From: an uncultured Clostridia bacterium
GTDB lineage: Bacteria; Bacillota; Clostridia; Christensenellales; Aristaeellaceae
Length of the DNA stretch: 22,861 nucleotides
Direction of reading: 5' to 3'
Assembly: GCA_946410395.1 (NCBI GenBank)
Contig: CAMKAE010000009.1
Location: 1-22,861, forward strand
Every line of letters starts with the position of its first letter. Within the stretch, counting starts at the first letter, position 1. Both the position numbers and the translations under genes were made by a program. The notes beneath the pieces were generated by a model. It did no database searches, was not told where the DNA came from, and was given only the letters and a program-made list of their open reading frames with translations. This document shows, piece after piece, positions 8,643 through 15,853 of the stretch.

Positions 8643-8706
8643 AACCGTCACCGTTCCCGTGCTTTATAAGATGCGCCTTACATATGTTTGGAAAGTCATG
8701 CGATGC

Positions 8707-8735
8707 TTGCTATTTTCGTTCCACAGTGGTAAGAT
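8707..8735 (+). promoter_or_regulatory. Possible sigma-A promoter for the secreted repeat protein
   Basis: TTGCTA (8707-8712) and TAAGAT (8730-8735) lie 17 bp apart, each 4 of 6 to consensus. They sit in a 144-nt gap that is clearly more AT-rich than its surroundings. No convincing terminator for the upstream run is seen in this gap. Confidence 0.4.
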
Positions 8736-8786
8736 TCTTATTGTTGAAGATGTAACGATCTTGCTGCCTGGAGGAGAGGATTTTAC

Positions 8787-10514
8787 ATGAAACGGCGGTT
8801 GAGTCTGGCTTCCCCGCGCACAAGAAGGTTCTTTCTCTTCTTCTTGACGCTTTTGTCCCTGACGATGGTCCTGTGCTCTGCCCTGGCGGAGAGCGCTGAA
8901 TCGGAGGCCGTCGAAGAAGCGGAAAACCTGTCGGATCAGGAAATCGCCGTTGAAACCGCCAGCGCTTCCGGCTCCCGGCTCTCCGCGGAGGAAGTTGTGG
9001 TCAACGGGAAGACAGCCGGAATAAAGAGTCTGCGCGTCTTCAGCGGCGCGCAAGGCCGCATCCTGGTGCCCACCGCCGGCAAGACCGGCTACAGCTATGT
9101 GTATGCCGGAGACGGAGCCCGGACTGTGGCGTGGAAGATCACCAGCGCCACCGGTTCTCTCCACGCCCTGATGCGCATCGGAGCTACCCATCACGCGGCG
9201 GTCCGGGTGACAGCGCGCCAGACCTCCTGGGCGGCCTCCAGGCCCGACGAGGAGGTCTACCTCTGGATCAATGCCTATGGCTCAAAAACGCCCGGCATCG
9301 TTCCCGTCTCGACAGCCCCGCGGATCGTGGAGCACGGCGAGGCCGTCGCCTTTGAGACCGGCATTCCCGGCGCAACGGTGGAGCTGTATAGCGGGGACGG
9401 GGAGCTCATCACCACCGCGCCGGCGGATGAGACGGGCCTCGTCGTCTTCGACAGCCAGCACGCAGCGGACGGGACGGATCACTTGACGTCCGAGATCCGC
9501 AGCTATGGCCTGTACGACTATCATGAAGCCACAGCCTTTGTGTCCAATCCCGCCAATCTGCTGCCCGCCGGTGGAGGCACCGCCATCGAATGGGCCAGCG
9601 GCAACGACTGCGCAACCTATCAGAGCCAGACCCTCACCCAGGCCGGCTTCCCGGTGTATACCCCCTACACGAATTCCACTTCCAGCCCGGGCGGTTCTCT
9701 GCGCCATGTTCTGACCGACCTGATCGGCTCGGATGCTTTCAAGACCACGTTCACCATCGCGGACTTCCATGAGGGTGACATCGTATGGGGGCACAGCATG
9801 GGCCATGTCATGTACTGCGCCAGGACGGATCCGGAGGAGGATCGCATCTACGTCTACGGCCACTCCGCCAGCGCCGGCGGCCAGCTGACCGACAATGGCT
9901 GGGTCCCCATCAGCCTGATCGACGCGGTCATGCAGATGGTCACGGAGGAATCCTTCGACTACGAGTACCGCGTCAACGGCGTAGCCGATCCGCGACTGGT
10001 CAAGTTTGAATCCCTGCCTGACGACACCCCGGAAACACAGATCGTGCAGGCCGGGACCACAATGGTCCTGCCGGACAACCCCTTCACGGCACCGGTAAAC
10101 CGTTCCTTCGCGGGATGGCTGCTGAACGGCGAGTGCCATGCGCCGGGCGAAGAAATCACCGTCTCGGACCACATGACCTTTACCGCGCTGTGGCTCGACA
10201 GCACCCTGTTGGGCAAAGCGGATCTCGTCCTGCCGGCGTCTCTGACCCAGATTGAGGACTGCGCCTTTTCGGGCATCGCCGCGGAGAGCGTCTATATCTG
10301 TGACGGCTGCGAGTTGATCGGGCTGCAGGCCTTCAGTGATTGTGCAAACCTGCGCTGGATCCGGATCCCCGCCGGCTGCGAGGTGGACGACACCGCTTTT
10401 GAGCATTGCGGCGAGATCACCGTCTTCGGAACGCCCGGCAGCGACGCGGAGCGCTTCTGCGAAGCCCACGAAGGCTTCCGGTTTGAAGCGGAGCAGGCAG
10501 CAAATTCCCCATGA
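8787..10514 (+). CDS. Secreted protein with putative amidase (NlpC/P60-like) domain, InlB-type repeat and BspA-like leucine-rich repeats
   Basis: 575 residues. Residues 1-35 are a signal peptide: RR-rich start, hydrophobic core, cleavage probably after CSALA. Residues 60-255 look like beta-rich adhesion modules. Residues 268-385 resemble a putative amidase/NlpC-P60 fold: Cys275 in GNDCATYQSQTL and His340 in WGHSMGHVMYCA are the likely catalytic pair. About 405-470 is one Listeria-Bacteroides (InlB B) repeat ending TFTALW. About 475-565 contains BspA-type (LRR_5) repeats such as LVLPASLTQIEDCAF and the typical ending ITVFGTPGSDAERFC. No sortase motif or C-terminal anchor is seen, so it is probably released or held by non-covalent contacts. 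Wall hydrolysis plus host or neighbour binding is inferred. The ATG has GGAGGAGAGG just upstream. Transcribed alone. Confidence 0.7.
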   Translation: MKRRLSLASPRTRRFFLFFLTLLSLTMVLCSALAESAESEAVEEAENLSDQEIAVETASASGSRLSAEEVVVNGKTAGIKSLRVFSGAQGRILVPTAGKTGYSYVYAGDGARTVAWKITSATGSLHALMRIGATHHAAVRVTARQTSWAASRPDEEVYLWINAYGSKTPGIVPVSTAPRIVEHGEAVAFETGIPGATVELYSGDGELITTAPADETGLVVFDSQHAADGTDHLTSEIRSYGLYDYHEATAFVSNPANLLPAGGGTAIEWASGNDCATYQSQTLTQAGFPVYTPYTNSTSSPGGSLRHVLTDLIGSDAFKTTFTIADFHEGDIVWGHSMGHVMYCARTDPEEDRIYVYGHSASAGGQLTDNGWVPISLIDAVMQMVTEESFDYEYRVNGVADPRLVKFESLPDDTPETQIVQAGTTMVLPDNPFTAPVNRSFAGWLLNGECHAPGEEITVSDHMTFTALWLDSTLLGKADLVLPASLTQIEDCAFSGIAAESVYICDGCELIGLQAFSDCANLRWIRIPAGCEVDDTAFEHCGEITVFGTPGSDAERFCEAHEGFRFEAEQAANSP

Positions 10515-10543
10515 GGATCGAAACATCAGCAATGAAACCTTAC

Positions 10544-10578
10544 CCCGACGGTTTGTGCCGCCGGGTTTTTCTGTTTTT
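10544..10578 (+). terminator. Rho-independent terminator after the secreted protein gene
   Basis: CCCGACGG (10544-10551) pairs with CCGCCGGG (10558-10565) with one mismatch around a 6-nt loop, followed by TTTTTCTGTTTTT. It lies 30 nt after the stop codon. Confidence 0.8.
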
Positions 10579-10608
10579 CCCGACATCTGCAAATAACCGC
10601 AGCAAAAA

Positions 10609-10654
10609 AGTCGAAAAAGCCACATCAAATCAGTCGAATAAACCACATTAAAAA
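10609..10654 (+). repeat. Degenerate 23-bp tandem pair
   Basis: Two head-to-tail 23-bp units beginning AGTCGAA and containing CCACAT match at about 18 of 23 positions. They lie between the terminator and the inverted-repeat element, in a 411-nt gene-free stretch (10515-10925). No coding signal is seen here. Function unknown. Confidence 0.5.
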
Positions 10655-10661
10655 GCACGAT

Positions 10662-10825
10662 TAACTATTCAATCCTACCAGGGAACCTCTCCACCACAAG
10701 CGGTCCCCCTCCCCTTTCAGGGGAGGCTTTGAGTAACTTTAGACCCCTGTCTCCCCTGAAAGGGGAGATGTCGCCGCAGCGACAGAGAGGTTTATGCCAA
10801 AGCGAATCGTACGACTGAATAGTTA
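10662..10825. repeat. 164-bp nested inverted-repeat element (MITE/REP-like)
   Basis: The outer arms TAACTATTCAATC (10662-10674) and GACTGAATAGTTA (10813-10825) are inverted with one mismatch. Inside are AACCTCTC (10684-10691) and GAGAGGTT (10785-10792). Two strong hairpins follow: CCTCCCCT-TTC-AGGGGAGG (10708-10726) and TCTCCCCT-GAA-AGGGGAGA (10750-10768), which are reverse complements of each other. A further hairpin TGTCGC-CGCA-GCGACA lies at 10769-10784. It encodes no protein. The CTCCCCTTTCAGGGGAG core resembles short interspersed palindromic sequences I know from gut Bacillota. No clear target-site duplication is visible, so transposition is inferred. Confidence 0.7.
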
Positions 10826-10866
10826 CAAGCATGAAACAATCAAAACAAAACTTGCGATTATTCCCA

Positions 10867-10895
10867 TTGTCAAACCGTCCAATCCGTAGTAGAAT
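10867..10895 (+). promoter_or_regulatory. Sigma-A promoter for the CofE-like/ybaK/glf group
   Basis: TTGTCA (10867-10872) and TAGAAT (10890-10895), each 5 of 6 to consensus, are separated by 17 bp. Transcription should begin about 24 nt before the CofE-like start codon, and the leader carries AAGGGAGG. Confidence 0.75.
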
Positions 10896-10925
10896 CGAAG
10901 AGACATCGTAAGGGAGGCTTCACCC

Positions 10926-11672
10926 ATGAGCAGTGAATCCAAAAACAAGGAAGAACAGCGCCGGGAACAGAACGGCGTGGAGTATTTTGACCGGGGCATC
11001 GTGGAGGGCCGGGACGGCATGAAGTACAGCCGCTTCGCCATCCACACCCACTTCATCGAGGTCGGCGAGGATCAGGCGGCGCTGGTGCGGCGCTATGTGC
11101 TGCCCCTGTATCAGCCCGGGGACGTGCTGTCCTTCGGGGCCAAGGTCATGGCCATGTGCACGAAGAACGTGGTCACCAAGGACCAGGTGAAGCCCGGCTT
11201 CTGGGCCAAGGCCCTATCCCGGCGCGCCTCCGAGACCACCGCGGGCGTTGGCGTGCACGAGCCGCTCAAGATGCAGCTGGCCATCAACATGGTGGGTCTG
11301 CCCAAGGTGCTCTGGGCATCCTTCGCCTCCGCGGTGACCAAGCCCTTCGGCAAGAAGGGCGTGTTCTGGAAGATCGTGGGGCCGGAGGTTGCGGGCATCG
11401 ACGGCTTCTACTACCGCTCCTCCTTCGAGCGCTACAAGGAGCTGGCGCTGATCAACAACGACAACCCCGTGGAGCTGTGCGACGCGCTGGAGAAAGCCAC
11501 CGGCGTGCCCACGGTGCTGATGGACGCCAACGACATCGATCAGAACCAGCTGGGCAAGGGCACGAACTTCCCCCTGACCGACGACCAGATCCAGGACGCC
11601 ATGCGGGACAATCCCTCCGGCCAGGGCGACGAGCTGACGCCCTTCATCCTGATCCGGCCCATCAAGGGGTGA
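10926..11672 (+). CDS. CofE-like protein (coenzyme F420-0:L-glutamate ligase family)
   Basis: 248 residues. It resembles the CofE family, which adds glutamate to F420-0 using GTP. Family-like stretches are YVLPLYQPGDVLSFGAKVMA near residues 57-76 and the centre reading ETTAGVGVHEPLKMQLAINM, then KKGVFWKIVGPEVAGIDGF. Homologues are common in Clostridia that are not known to make F420, so the true substrate is probably different; no other F420 gene is seen here. AAGGGAGG lies about 9 nt before the ATG. The next gene, a YbaK-type deacylase, begins 4 nt after the stop. Family call from recalled pattern, function uncertain. Confidence 0.65.
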   Translation: MSSESKNKEEQRREQNGVEYFDRGIVEGRDGMKYSRFAIHTHFIEVGEDQAALVRRYVLPLYQPGDVLSFGAKVMAMCTKNVVTKDQVKPGFWAKALSRRASETTAGVGVHEPLKMQLAINMVGLPKVLWASFASAVTKPFGKKGVFWKIVGPEVAGIDGFYYRSSFERYKELALINNDNPVELCDALEKATGVPTVLMDANDIDQNQLGKGTNFPLTDDQIQDAMRDNPSGQGDELTPFILIRPIKG

Positions 11673-11676
11673 GCGC

Positions 11677-12165
11677 ATGGCCAAGGCAGTGAAAACCAAC
11701 GTGCTGCGCCATCTGGACGCGGCAAAGATCCCCTACGAGACCCGGGAATATCCCGTGGACGACGACAACTTCGACGGCAAGCTGGTGGCCGCCAAGACCG
11801 GGCTGGACCCTGCCATGATCTACAAGACCCTGGTGCTCACCGGGGACAAAAACAGCCACCTGGTCTGCGTGATCCCGGTGGAGGAGGAGCTGGACCTGAA
11901 GGCCGTCGCCCGGGCCGCCGGGCAGAAGAGCGTGGCCATGCTGCATCAGAAGGACCTGCTGCCCCTGACGGGCTATCAGCGGGGCGGCTGCAGCCCCATC
12001 GGCATGAAGAAGCCATTCCCCACCTACATCGACCGGCGGGCGGAGGGACTGGCGCGCATCAGCGTCTCCGCGGGCGTGCGGGGCTGCCAGGTGATCCTCG
12101 CGCCGGCAGACCTGATCCGGGAGACCGGTGCGCAGCCTGCGGACCTGTGCAGAACCGAAGCGTAA
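11677..12165 (+). CDS. ybaK: YbaK/EbsC-type aminoacyl-tRNA deacylase (Cys-tRNA(Pro) deacylase)
   Basis: 162 residues, normal length. YbaK-type proteins hydrolyse Cys-tRNA(Pro), made in error by prolyl-tRNA synthetase, as free-standing editing factors in the cytoplasm. Visible marks are KTLVL with the conserved catalytic-site Lys50, the central GYQRGGCSPIGMKK motif and the SAGVRGCQVILAPADL C-terminal core. It starts 4 nt after the CofE-like gene, so the two are translated from one message. No oddities; substrate specificity within the family (Cys or Ala on tRNA-Pro) is not certain. Confidence 0.9.
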   Translation: MAKAVKTNVLRHLDAAKIPYETREYPVDDDNFDGKLVAAKTGLDPAMIYKTLVLTGDKNSHLVCVIPVEEELDLKAVARAAGQKSVAMLHQKDLLPLTGYQRGGCSPIGMKKPFPTYIDRRAEGLARISVSAGVRGCQVILAPADLIRETGAQPADLCRTEA

Positions 12166-12178
12166 GGAGGGTCATCCT

Positions 12179-13297
12179 GTGAAGTACGATTATCTGGTGG
12201 TAGGCGCGGGCCTTTTCGGCGCGGTGTTCGCCCGGCAGGCCGCCGACGCCGGCAAGCGCGTGCTGGTGATCGACAAGCGGCCCCACATCGCCGGCAACGT
12301 GTACACGGAGGCGGTCGAGGGCATCCAGGTTCACCAGTACGGCGCTCACATCTTCCACACCAACGACAAGGCGGTCTGGGCGTATGTCCAGCGCTTCGCG
12401 GAGTTCAACCGCTTCACCAACTCCCCCGTCGCCAACTATCACGGCGAGCTGTACAGCCTGCCCTTCAACATGTACACCTTCAACCGCATGTGGGGCGTGG
12501 TGACCCCGGCGCAGGCTGAGGCGAAGATCGCGGAGCAGCGCCGCGCCGCGGGCATCACTGAGCCCCGGAACCTGGAGGAGCAAGCCATCTCGCTGGTGGG
12601 CACCGACATCTACGAAAAGCTGATCAAGGGCTACACGCAGAAGCAGTGGGGCCGGGCCTGCACGGACCTTCCGGCCTTCATCATCAAGCGGCTGCCGGTG
12701 CGCTTCACCTTTGACAACAACTACTTCAACGCCCTGTATCAGGGCATCCCCGTCGGCGGCTACACCGCCATGGTCGCGCGGATGCTCGCGGGCATCGAGG
12801 TCCGCCTGAACACCGACTATCTGGCGGACAAGGCCGCGCTGGACGCCCTGGCGGACCGGGTGGTGTACACCGGCCCCATCGACGCCTATTTCGGCAATTG
12901 TCTGGGCCCGCTCGCCTACCGCTCCGTCCGCTTCGAGACCGAGGTGCTGGACCAGCCCAACTTCCAGGGCAACGCCGCTGTCAACTACACCGACGCCGAG
13001 ACCCCCTGGACCCGGATCATCGAGCACAAGTGGTTCGAGTTCGGCAAGGGCGCGGACGGGCAGGATCTGCCGAAGACCGTCATCAGCCGGGAGTACAGCT
13101 CCGAGTGGAAGCCCGGCGACGAGCCCTACTACCCGGTCAACGACGCGCAGAACGGCGCCCTGTACAAGGCGTACAAGGCGCTGGCCGAGAAGGAGGAAAA
13201 GGTCGTCTTCGGCGGCCGGCTGGGCGAATACAAATACTACGACATGGACCAGGTCATCGCCTCGGCGCTCTCCTGTGCAGAGCGGCTGCTTCGCTGA
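12179..13297 (+). CDS. glf: UDP-galactopyranose mutase
   Basis: 372 residues, typical length. This FAD enzyme interconverts UDP-galactopyranose and UDP-galactofuranose, the donor for galactofuranose in surface glycans. The Rossmann FAD site is VVGAGLFGAVFARQAADAG, followed by VIDKRPHIAGNVYT and the YGAHIFHTND motif. The LPFNMYTFNRMWG and YTQKQWGR stretches are substrate-cleft motifs; the C-terminal part has ETPWTRIIEHKWFEFG. The start is GTG at 12179 with TAAGGAGG about 9 nt upstream; the frame is open earlier but would run into ybaK. The gap to ybaK is 13 nt. No glycosyltransferase or other surface-sugar gene is nearby, unusual for glf. Confidence 0.95.
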   Translation: MKYDYLVVGAGLFGAVFARQAADAGKRVLVIDKRPHIAGNVYTEAVEGIQVHQYGAHIFHTNDKAVWAYVQRFAEFNRFTNSPVANYHGELYSLPFNMYTFNRMWGVVTPAQAEAKIAEQRRAAGITEPRNLEEQAISLVGTDIYEKLIKGYTQKQWGRACTDLPAFIIKRLPVRFTFDNNYFNALYQGIPVGGYTAMVARMLAGIEVRLNTDYLADKAALDALADRVVYTGPIDAYFGNCLGPLAYRSVRFETEVLDQPNFQGNAAVNYTDAETPWTRIIEHKWFEFGKGADGQDLPKTVISREYSSEWKPGDEPYYPVNDAQNGALYKAYKALAEKEEKVVFGGRLGEYKYYDMDQVIASALSCAERLLR

Positions 13298-13311
13298 CAC
13301 AACGCAAACGC

Positions 13312-13370
13312 AAAACGGCGGTCAGGCTGCGCGCAGATTCTTGCGCAGCAAGGCCGCCGTTTTGGTTTCT
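13312..13370 (+). terminator. Terminator after glf
   Basis: AAAACGGCGG (13312-13321) pairs with CCGCCGTTTT (13354-13363), with an inner CTGCGC/GCGCAG hairpin, followed by GGTTTCTT. The A-rich left arm lets it work on both strands. Confidence 0.8.
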
Positions 13371-13433
13371 TCAGAACCGGACGCCGGGATTCCCGCAGGA
13401 TCGGAAAGGCTCATGCAGCGGCCCCAAAAACCC

Positions 13434-13462
13434 TTGCGCGAAAGCGGAACCTGTTGTATAAT
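13434..13462 (+). promoter_or_regulatory. Sigma-A promoter for the foldase lipoprotein gene
   Basis: TTGCGC (13434-13439) and a perfect TATAAT (13457-13462) are separated by 17 bp. The start codon follows about 32 nt after the expected transcription start. Confidence 0.75.
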
Positions 13463-13500
13463 GGCATGGTTCCAAAACAAGGATTGAAACGGAGAGACGA

Positions 13501-14814
13501 ATGATGCGCAAGAAAGTCATCGCGCTGGTTTGCATGCTGATCGCCGCCTGCCTGGTTCTGGCCGGCTGCAAGATGGTGTCAAACTATGCGCTGAAGGTCA
13601 ACGACACCATATATACCGAGGCCGACGCCCAGGCTTACGCCAACTATTACGCGAGCTTTTCCGACAGCGAAGAAGCCATCGTGAGCGACGCGGCCGACGC
13701 CATGACGGACACGGCCCTGATCCGGCAGAAGGCCGCTGAAAACGGCATCGCGCTGACCGCGGACGAGCTTTCCGCAATCGCCGCGCAGGCCGAGGAAGCC
13801 CGCGAGAACGAGCTCAGCTCTTTCATTTTCTATGCCTATTACATGTACAACGATTCCGGCATGAGCTACGACGATATCGCGTCCTATTATCGCGATCTGT
13901 TCAACCGGCCCGGCTTCAGGACCCAGGACTACACGGCCCGGCTGACCGCTGAGGCGCTGGAGGAGAAGCTGATCTCCGTCGTGACCGCCGACGTGACCGT
14001 GACGGACGCGGACGTTCAGGCCGCGTATGACGCCGACACCTCCGAGGAGGCGCTGGCGGACATCCGGACGCAGTACGACGCGGATTTCAGCGCATGCGCC
14101 AATGCCATCCAGAACGGCGAGACGGTGCTCTACCGGCCCACGGATTACCGCCTGGTCCGGCAGATCCTGATCCAGTATGACGAGGCCTTCCAGACCGAGG
14201 TGGACGATCTGCGGGCGCAGCTCGAAGACCTGGACGCGCAGATCGCGGCGCTGCAGCCCAACGAATCCGTCGAGGCTGTGGAAGAATCTGTCGAGGCTGC
14301 CGATGAATCCGTCGAGGCCGCCCAGGACCCGGAAGCCCTGAAGCAGCAGCGGGACGATCTGCAGGCCAAGCTGGACGTCAAGCTGAATGAAGCCTTTGCG
14401 TCCATTTCGGACGAGGCGGACGCGGTAGTCGCCGCAGCCCGGGCCGGCGAGGACTGGGACGCCCTGGTGGCCGAACACAACGATGATCCCGGCATGGCGG
14501 CCGGCGCTCCCACGGCGGGCGGCTATGTCATCTATGACGGCGCCTCCTATGACGAGCCCTTCATCAACGCCGCACTGGCGCTTCAGGCGGAGGGAGACAT
14601 CAGCGAGCCCACCCGCGGCACTTTCCACGGCCTGTACATCGTCCGCCTTGTGAAGGAGCTTCCCGCGGGCGTTGTGCCGCTGGACGAGATCCGGGACACG
14701 CTGGAAGCGGACCTTCTGCGCGAGAAGCGCCACGAGGCCTTTGACAAGCTGCTGGAGCAGTGGGCCTCAGAGGCGGAGATCGTCCGCGACACGAACCGCA
14801 TCAAGGTCAACTGA
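13501..14814 (+). CDS. PrsA-like foldase lipoprotein with parvulin-type peptidyl-prolyl isomerase domain
   Basis: 437 residues. Residues 1-23 are a lipoprotein signal with lipobox LAGC (Cys23), so it should sit on the outer face of the membrane. Residues 30-160 look like the SurA/PrsA N-terminal chaperone region. Residues 215-300 form a charged coiled-coil-like stretch with three 7-residue ESVEA repeats at 255-275. A degenerate parvulin/rotamase domain (about 310-390) includes WDALVAEHNDDPGMAAGAP and GLYIVRLVKE. Such proteins help secreted proteins fold after export. Two ATGs lie side by side (13501 and 13504); GGAGA upstream fits either. It has its own promoter and a weak terminator-like hairpin follows. 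The isomerase activity is uncertain since the domain is divergent. Confidence 0.75.
   Translation: MMRKKVIALVCMLIAACLVLAGCKMVSNYALKVNDTIYTEADAQAYANYYASFSDSEEAIVSDAADAMTDTALIRQKAAENGIALTADELSAIAAQAEEARENELSSFIFYAYYMYNDSGMSYDDIASYYRDLFNRPGFRTQDYTARLTAEALEEKLISVVTADVTVTDADVQAAYDADTSEEALADIRTQYDADFSACANAIQNGETVLYRPTDYRLVRQILIQYDEAFQTEVDDLRAQLEDLDAQIAALQPNESVEAVEESVEAADESVEAAQDPEALKQQRDDLQAKLDVKLNEAFASISDEADAVVAAARAGEDWDALVAEHNDDPGMAAGAPTAGGYVIYDGASYDEPFINAALALQAEGDISEPTRGTFHGLYIVRLVKELPAGVVPLDEIRDTLEADLLREKRHEAFDKLLEQWASEAEIVRDTNRIKVN
14263..14325 (+). repeat. In-frame 21-bp tandem repeat in the foldase lipoprotein gene
   Basis: Three consecutive 21-bp units encode ESVEAVE, ESVEAAD and ESVEAAQ. 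The units keep frame, so copy-number change would lengthen or shorten an acidic linker without breaking the protein. Confidence 0.85.
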
Positions 14815-14826
14815 TCCGGTCTTTCA

Positions 14827-14854
14827 GGGGGCATCCGCGCCGATGTCCCCTTTT
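14827..14854 (+). terminator. Weak terminator or attenuator after the foldase gene
   Basis: GGGGGCATC (14827-14835) pairs with GATGTCCCC (14842-14850) with one G-U pair around a 6-nt loop, followed by only four T residues. It lies 30 nt before the next start codon, so partial read-through into the ATPase gene is likely. Confidence 0.55.
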
Positions 14855-14883
14855 CAGACTCAGAGGGAGGAGGAGGGAAAGCC

Positions 14884-15291
14884 GTGAAGACCATGACCCT
14901 GCCCGCGGTGCTGGAGAGCATCCCGCCGATCACCGATTTTGTGGACGCGGAGCTGGAACGGCTGGACTGCCCCATGAAGGCGCAGATGCAGCTGGACATT
15001 GTGATTGACGAGCTGTTCAGCAACATTGCCCGCTACGCCTATCCCGACGGCCCGGGCGAAGCCACGGTGAGCATCGATTTCGCCCCGGAGACCCGCACGG
15101 TGAGCCTGGTCTTCGCTGACAGCGGCATTCCCTACAATCCGCTGGAAAAAAAGGACCCGGATGTGACCCTCCCCCTCGAGCAGCGCAGCATCGGCGGCCT
15201 GGGCATCTTTCTGGTGCGCAAGAACGTGGACGACATGCGCTACACCCGTCAGAACGGACAGAACATCCTGACGGTGCTCAAACGGATCTGA
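14884..15291 (+). CDS. RsbW-like anti-sigma ATPase (histidine-kinase-like ATPase fold)
   Basis: 135 residues, the size of RsbW/SpoIIAB-type serine kinases or switch proteins. The GHKL ATP site is visible: N-box DELFSNIARYAY (Glu43, Asn47), the G1 box ADSGIPYNP (Asp79, Gly81) and the G2-like SIGGLGIFLV. Such proteins bind a sigma factor or phosphorylate a STAS partner. No STAS protein, PP2C phosphatase or sigma factor gene is adjacent, so the partner is unknown. The start is GTG at 14884, preceded by a strong purine-rich GAGGGAGGAGGAGG site. It follows the foldase gene by 69 nt and ends at a bidirectional terminator. Confidence 0.8.
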   Translation: MKTMTLPAVLESIPPITDFVDAELERLDCPMKAQMQLDIVIDELFSNIARYAYPDGPGEATVSIDFAPETRTVSLVFADSGIPYNPLEKKDPDVTLPLEQRSIGGLGIFLVRKNVDDMRYTRQNGQNILTVLKRI

Positions 15292-15314
15292 TCAGCGCAA
15301 ATCCCGTATATCAT

Positions 15315-15345
15315 AAAACCTCCCGACACGGGAGGTTTTGCTTTT
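15315..15345. terminator. Bidirectional terminator between convergent genes
   Basis: AAAACCTCCCG (15315-15325) and CGGGAGGTTTT (15329-15339) form a perfect 11-bp stem around ACA. T-runs face both directions. It separates the RsbW-like gene (plus) from the small anchored protein gene (minus). Confidence 0.9.
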
Positions 15346-15361
15346 GCCCGCCCGGAAGCGG

Positions 15362-15847
15362 TCACTGAATGCCGTCGTAGAACTCCGTCGTGGTCTCATT
15401 GGTCTGAATCAGCACGGAGCTCTGATTGAACGCCGCGATCAGTTCGTCCGCCGCGGCGTGCACCTTGTCAGCGGTGGTGTCGCTCAGGAGAATGACCACG
15501 GTGTACTCATGGCTCACCGTGCCGTCCGCGTTGGTCCAGCCGCCCATGGCATCCTGGATCGTGAAGCCCTCAAAATGCCTGGTCAGCACCTCGTCCACCC
15601 TGGCCTTGCACACCTCGGGGGTGCCGTAGGGCGCATAGGTGTCCTTGTCGTTGGTGCCCAGGAAGAGCACATACTGGGTGTCCTTGGGCGCCGGCTCAGC
15701 TGCCGCCTCCAGCGTCGCGGAGGCCGCGTCCGGGGCTTCGACTCCCTTGGCGGGCCAAAGCGTCCGGACTGCCGTGAAGGCGGAGAGCGCCAGCGCCGCC
15801 AGCGCAATCACCAGGGTCAGGGTACCGCCGCGTTTGTTCCGGTTCAT
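15362..15847 (-). CDS. Small membrane-anchored protein, possibly DUF3574-like
   Basis: 161 residues. An N-terminal membrane anchor (about residues 8-30, Ala/Leu-rich) is followed by an Ala/Pro/Glu linker and a compact domain from about residue 57. The domain starts QYVLFLGTNDKDTYAPY and includes GFTIQDAMGGWTNADG, HEYTVVILLSD and FNQSSVLIQTNE. This pattern recalls the DUF3574 group, of unknown function; I hold that loosely. The positive N-terminus suggests the domain is outside the cell. AAGGAG lies about 9 nt upstream, overlapping the 3' end of idi, and the gap to idi is only 6 nt. It is the last gene of a three-gene minus-strand run. Confidence 0.55.
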   Translation of the reverse strand: MNRNKRGGTLTLVIALAALALSAFTAVRTLWPAKGVEAPDAASATLEAAAEPAPKDTQYVLFLGTNDKDTYAPYGTPEVCKARVDEVLTRHFEGFTIQDAMGGWTNADGTVSHEYTVVILLSDTTADKVHAAADELIAAFNQSSVLIQTNETTTEFYDGIQ

Positions 15848-15853
15848 CTCTGA

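Noticed and set aside
4386..8651. A 1421-codon open frame on the minus strand opposite dnaE and the HAD gene
   Set aside because: It is an antisense shadow from GC-rich codons. The plus-strand frame encodes an intact DnaE with all catalytic motifs. The same holds for long minus-strand frames opposite purA (379-1752), hisF/hisC (2404-4371), the secreted protein (9282-10658), glf (12059-13300) and the second RyR gene (20324-22228).
8643..8786. A small gene in the AT-rich gap before the secreted protein
   Set aside because: No frame with a ribosome site and reasonable codon use is seen; the stretch reads best as promoter and leader.
10926..11672. Part of an F420 synthesis cluster
   Set aside because: No other F420 gene lies nearby, and neighbours are a tRNA deacylase and UDP-galactopyranose mutase.
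12179..13297. A surface polysaccharide locus around glf
   Set aside because: No glycosyltransferase, flippase or sugar-nucleotide gene adjoins it; a terminator follows directly.
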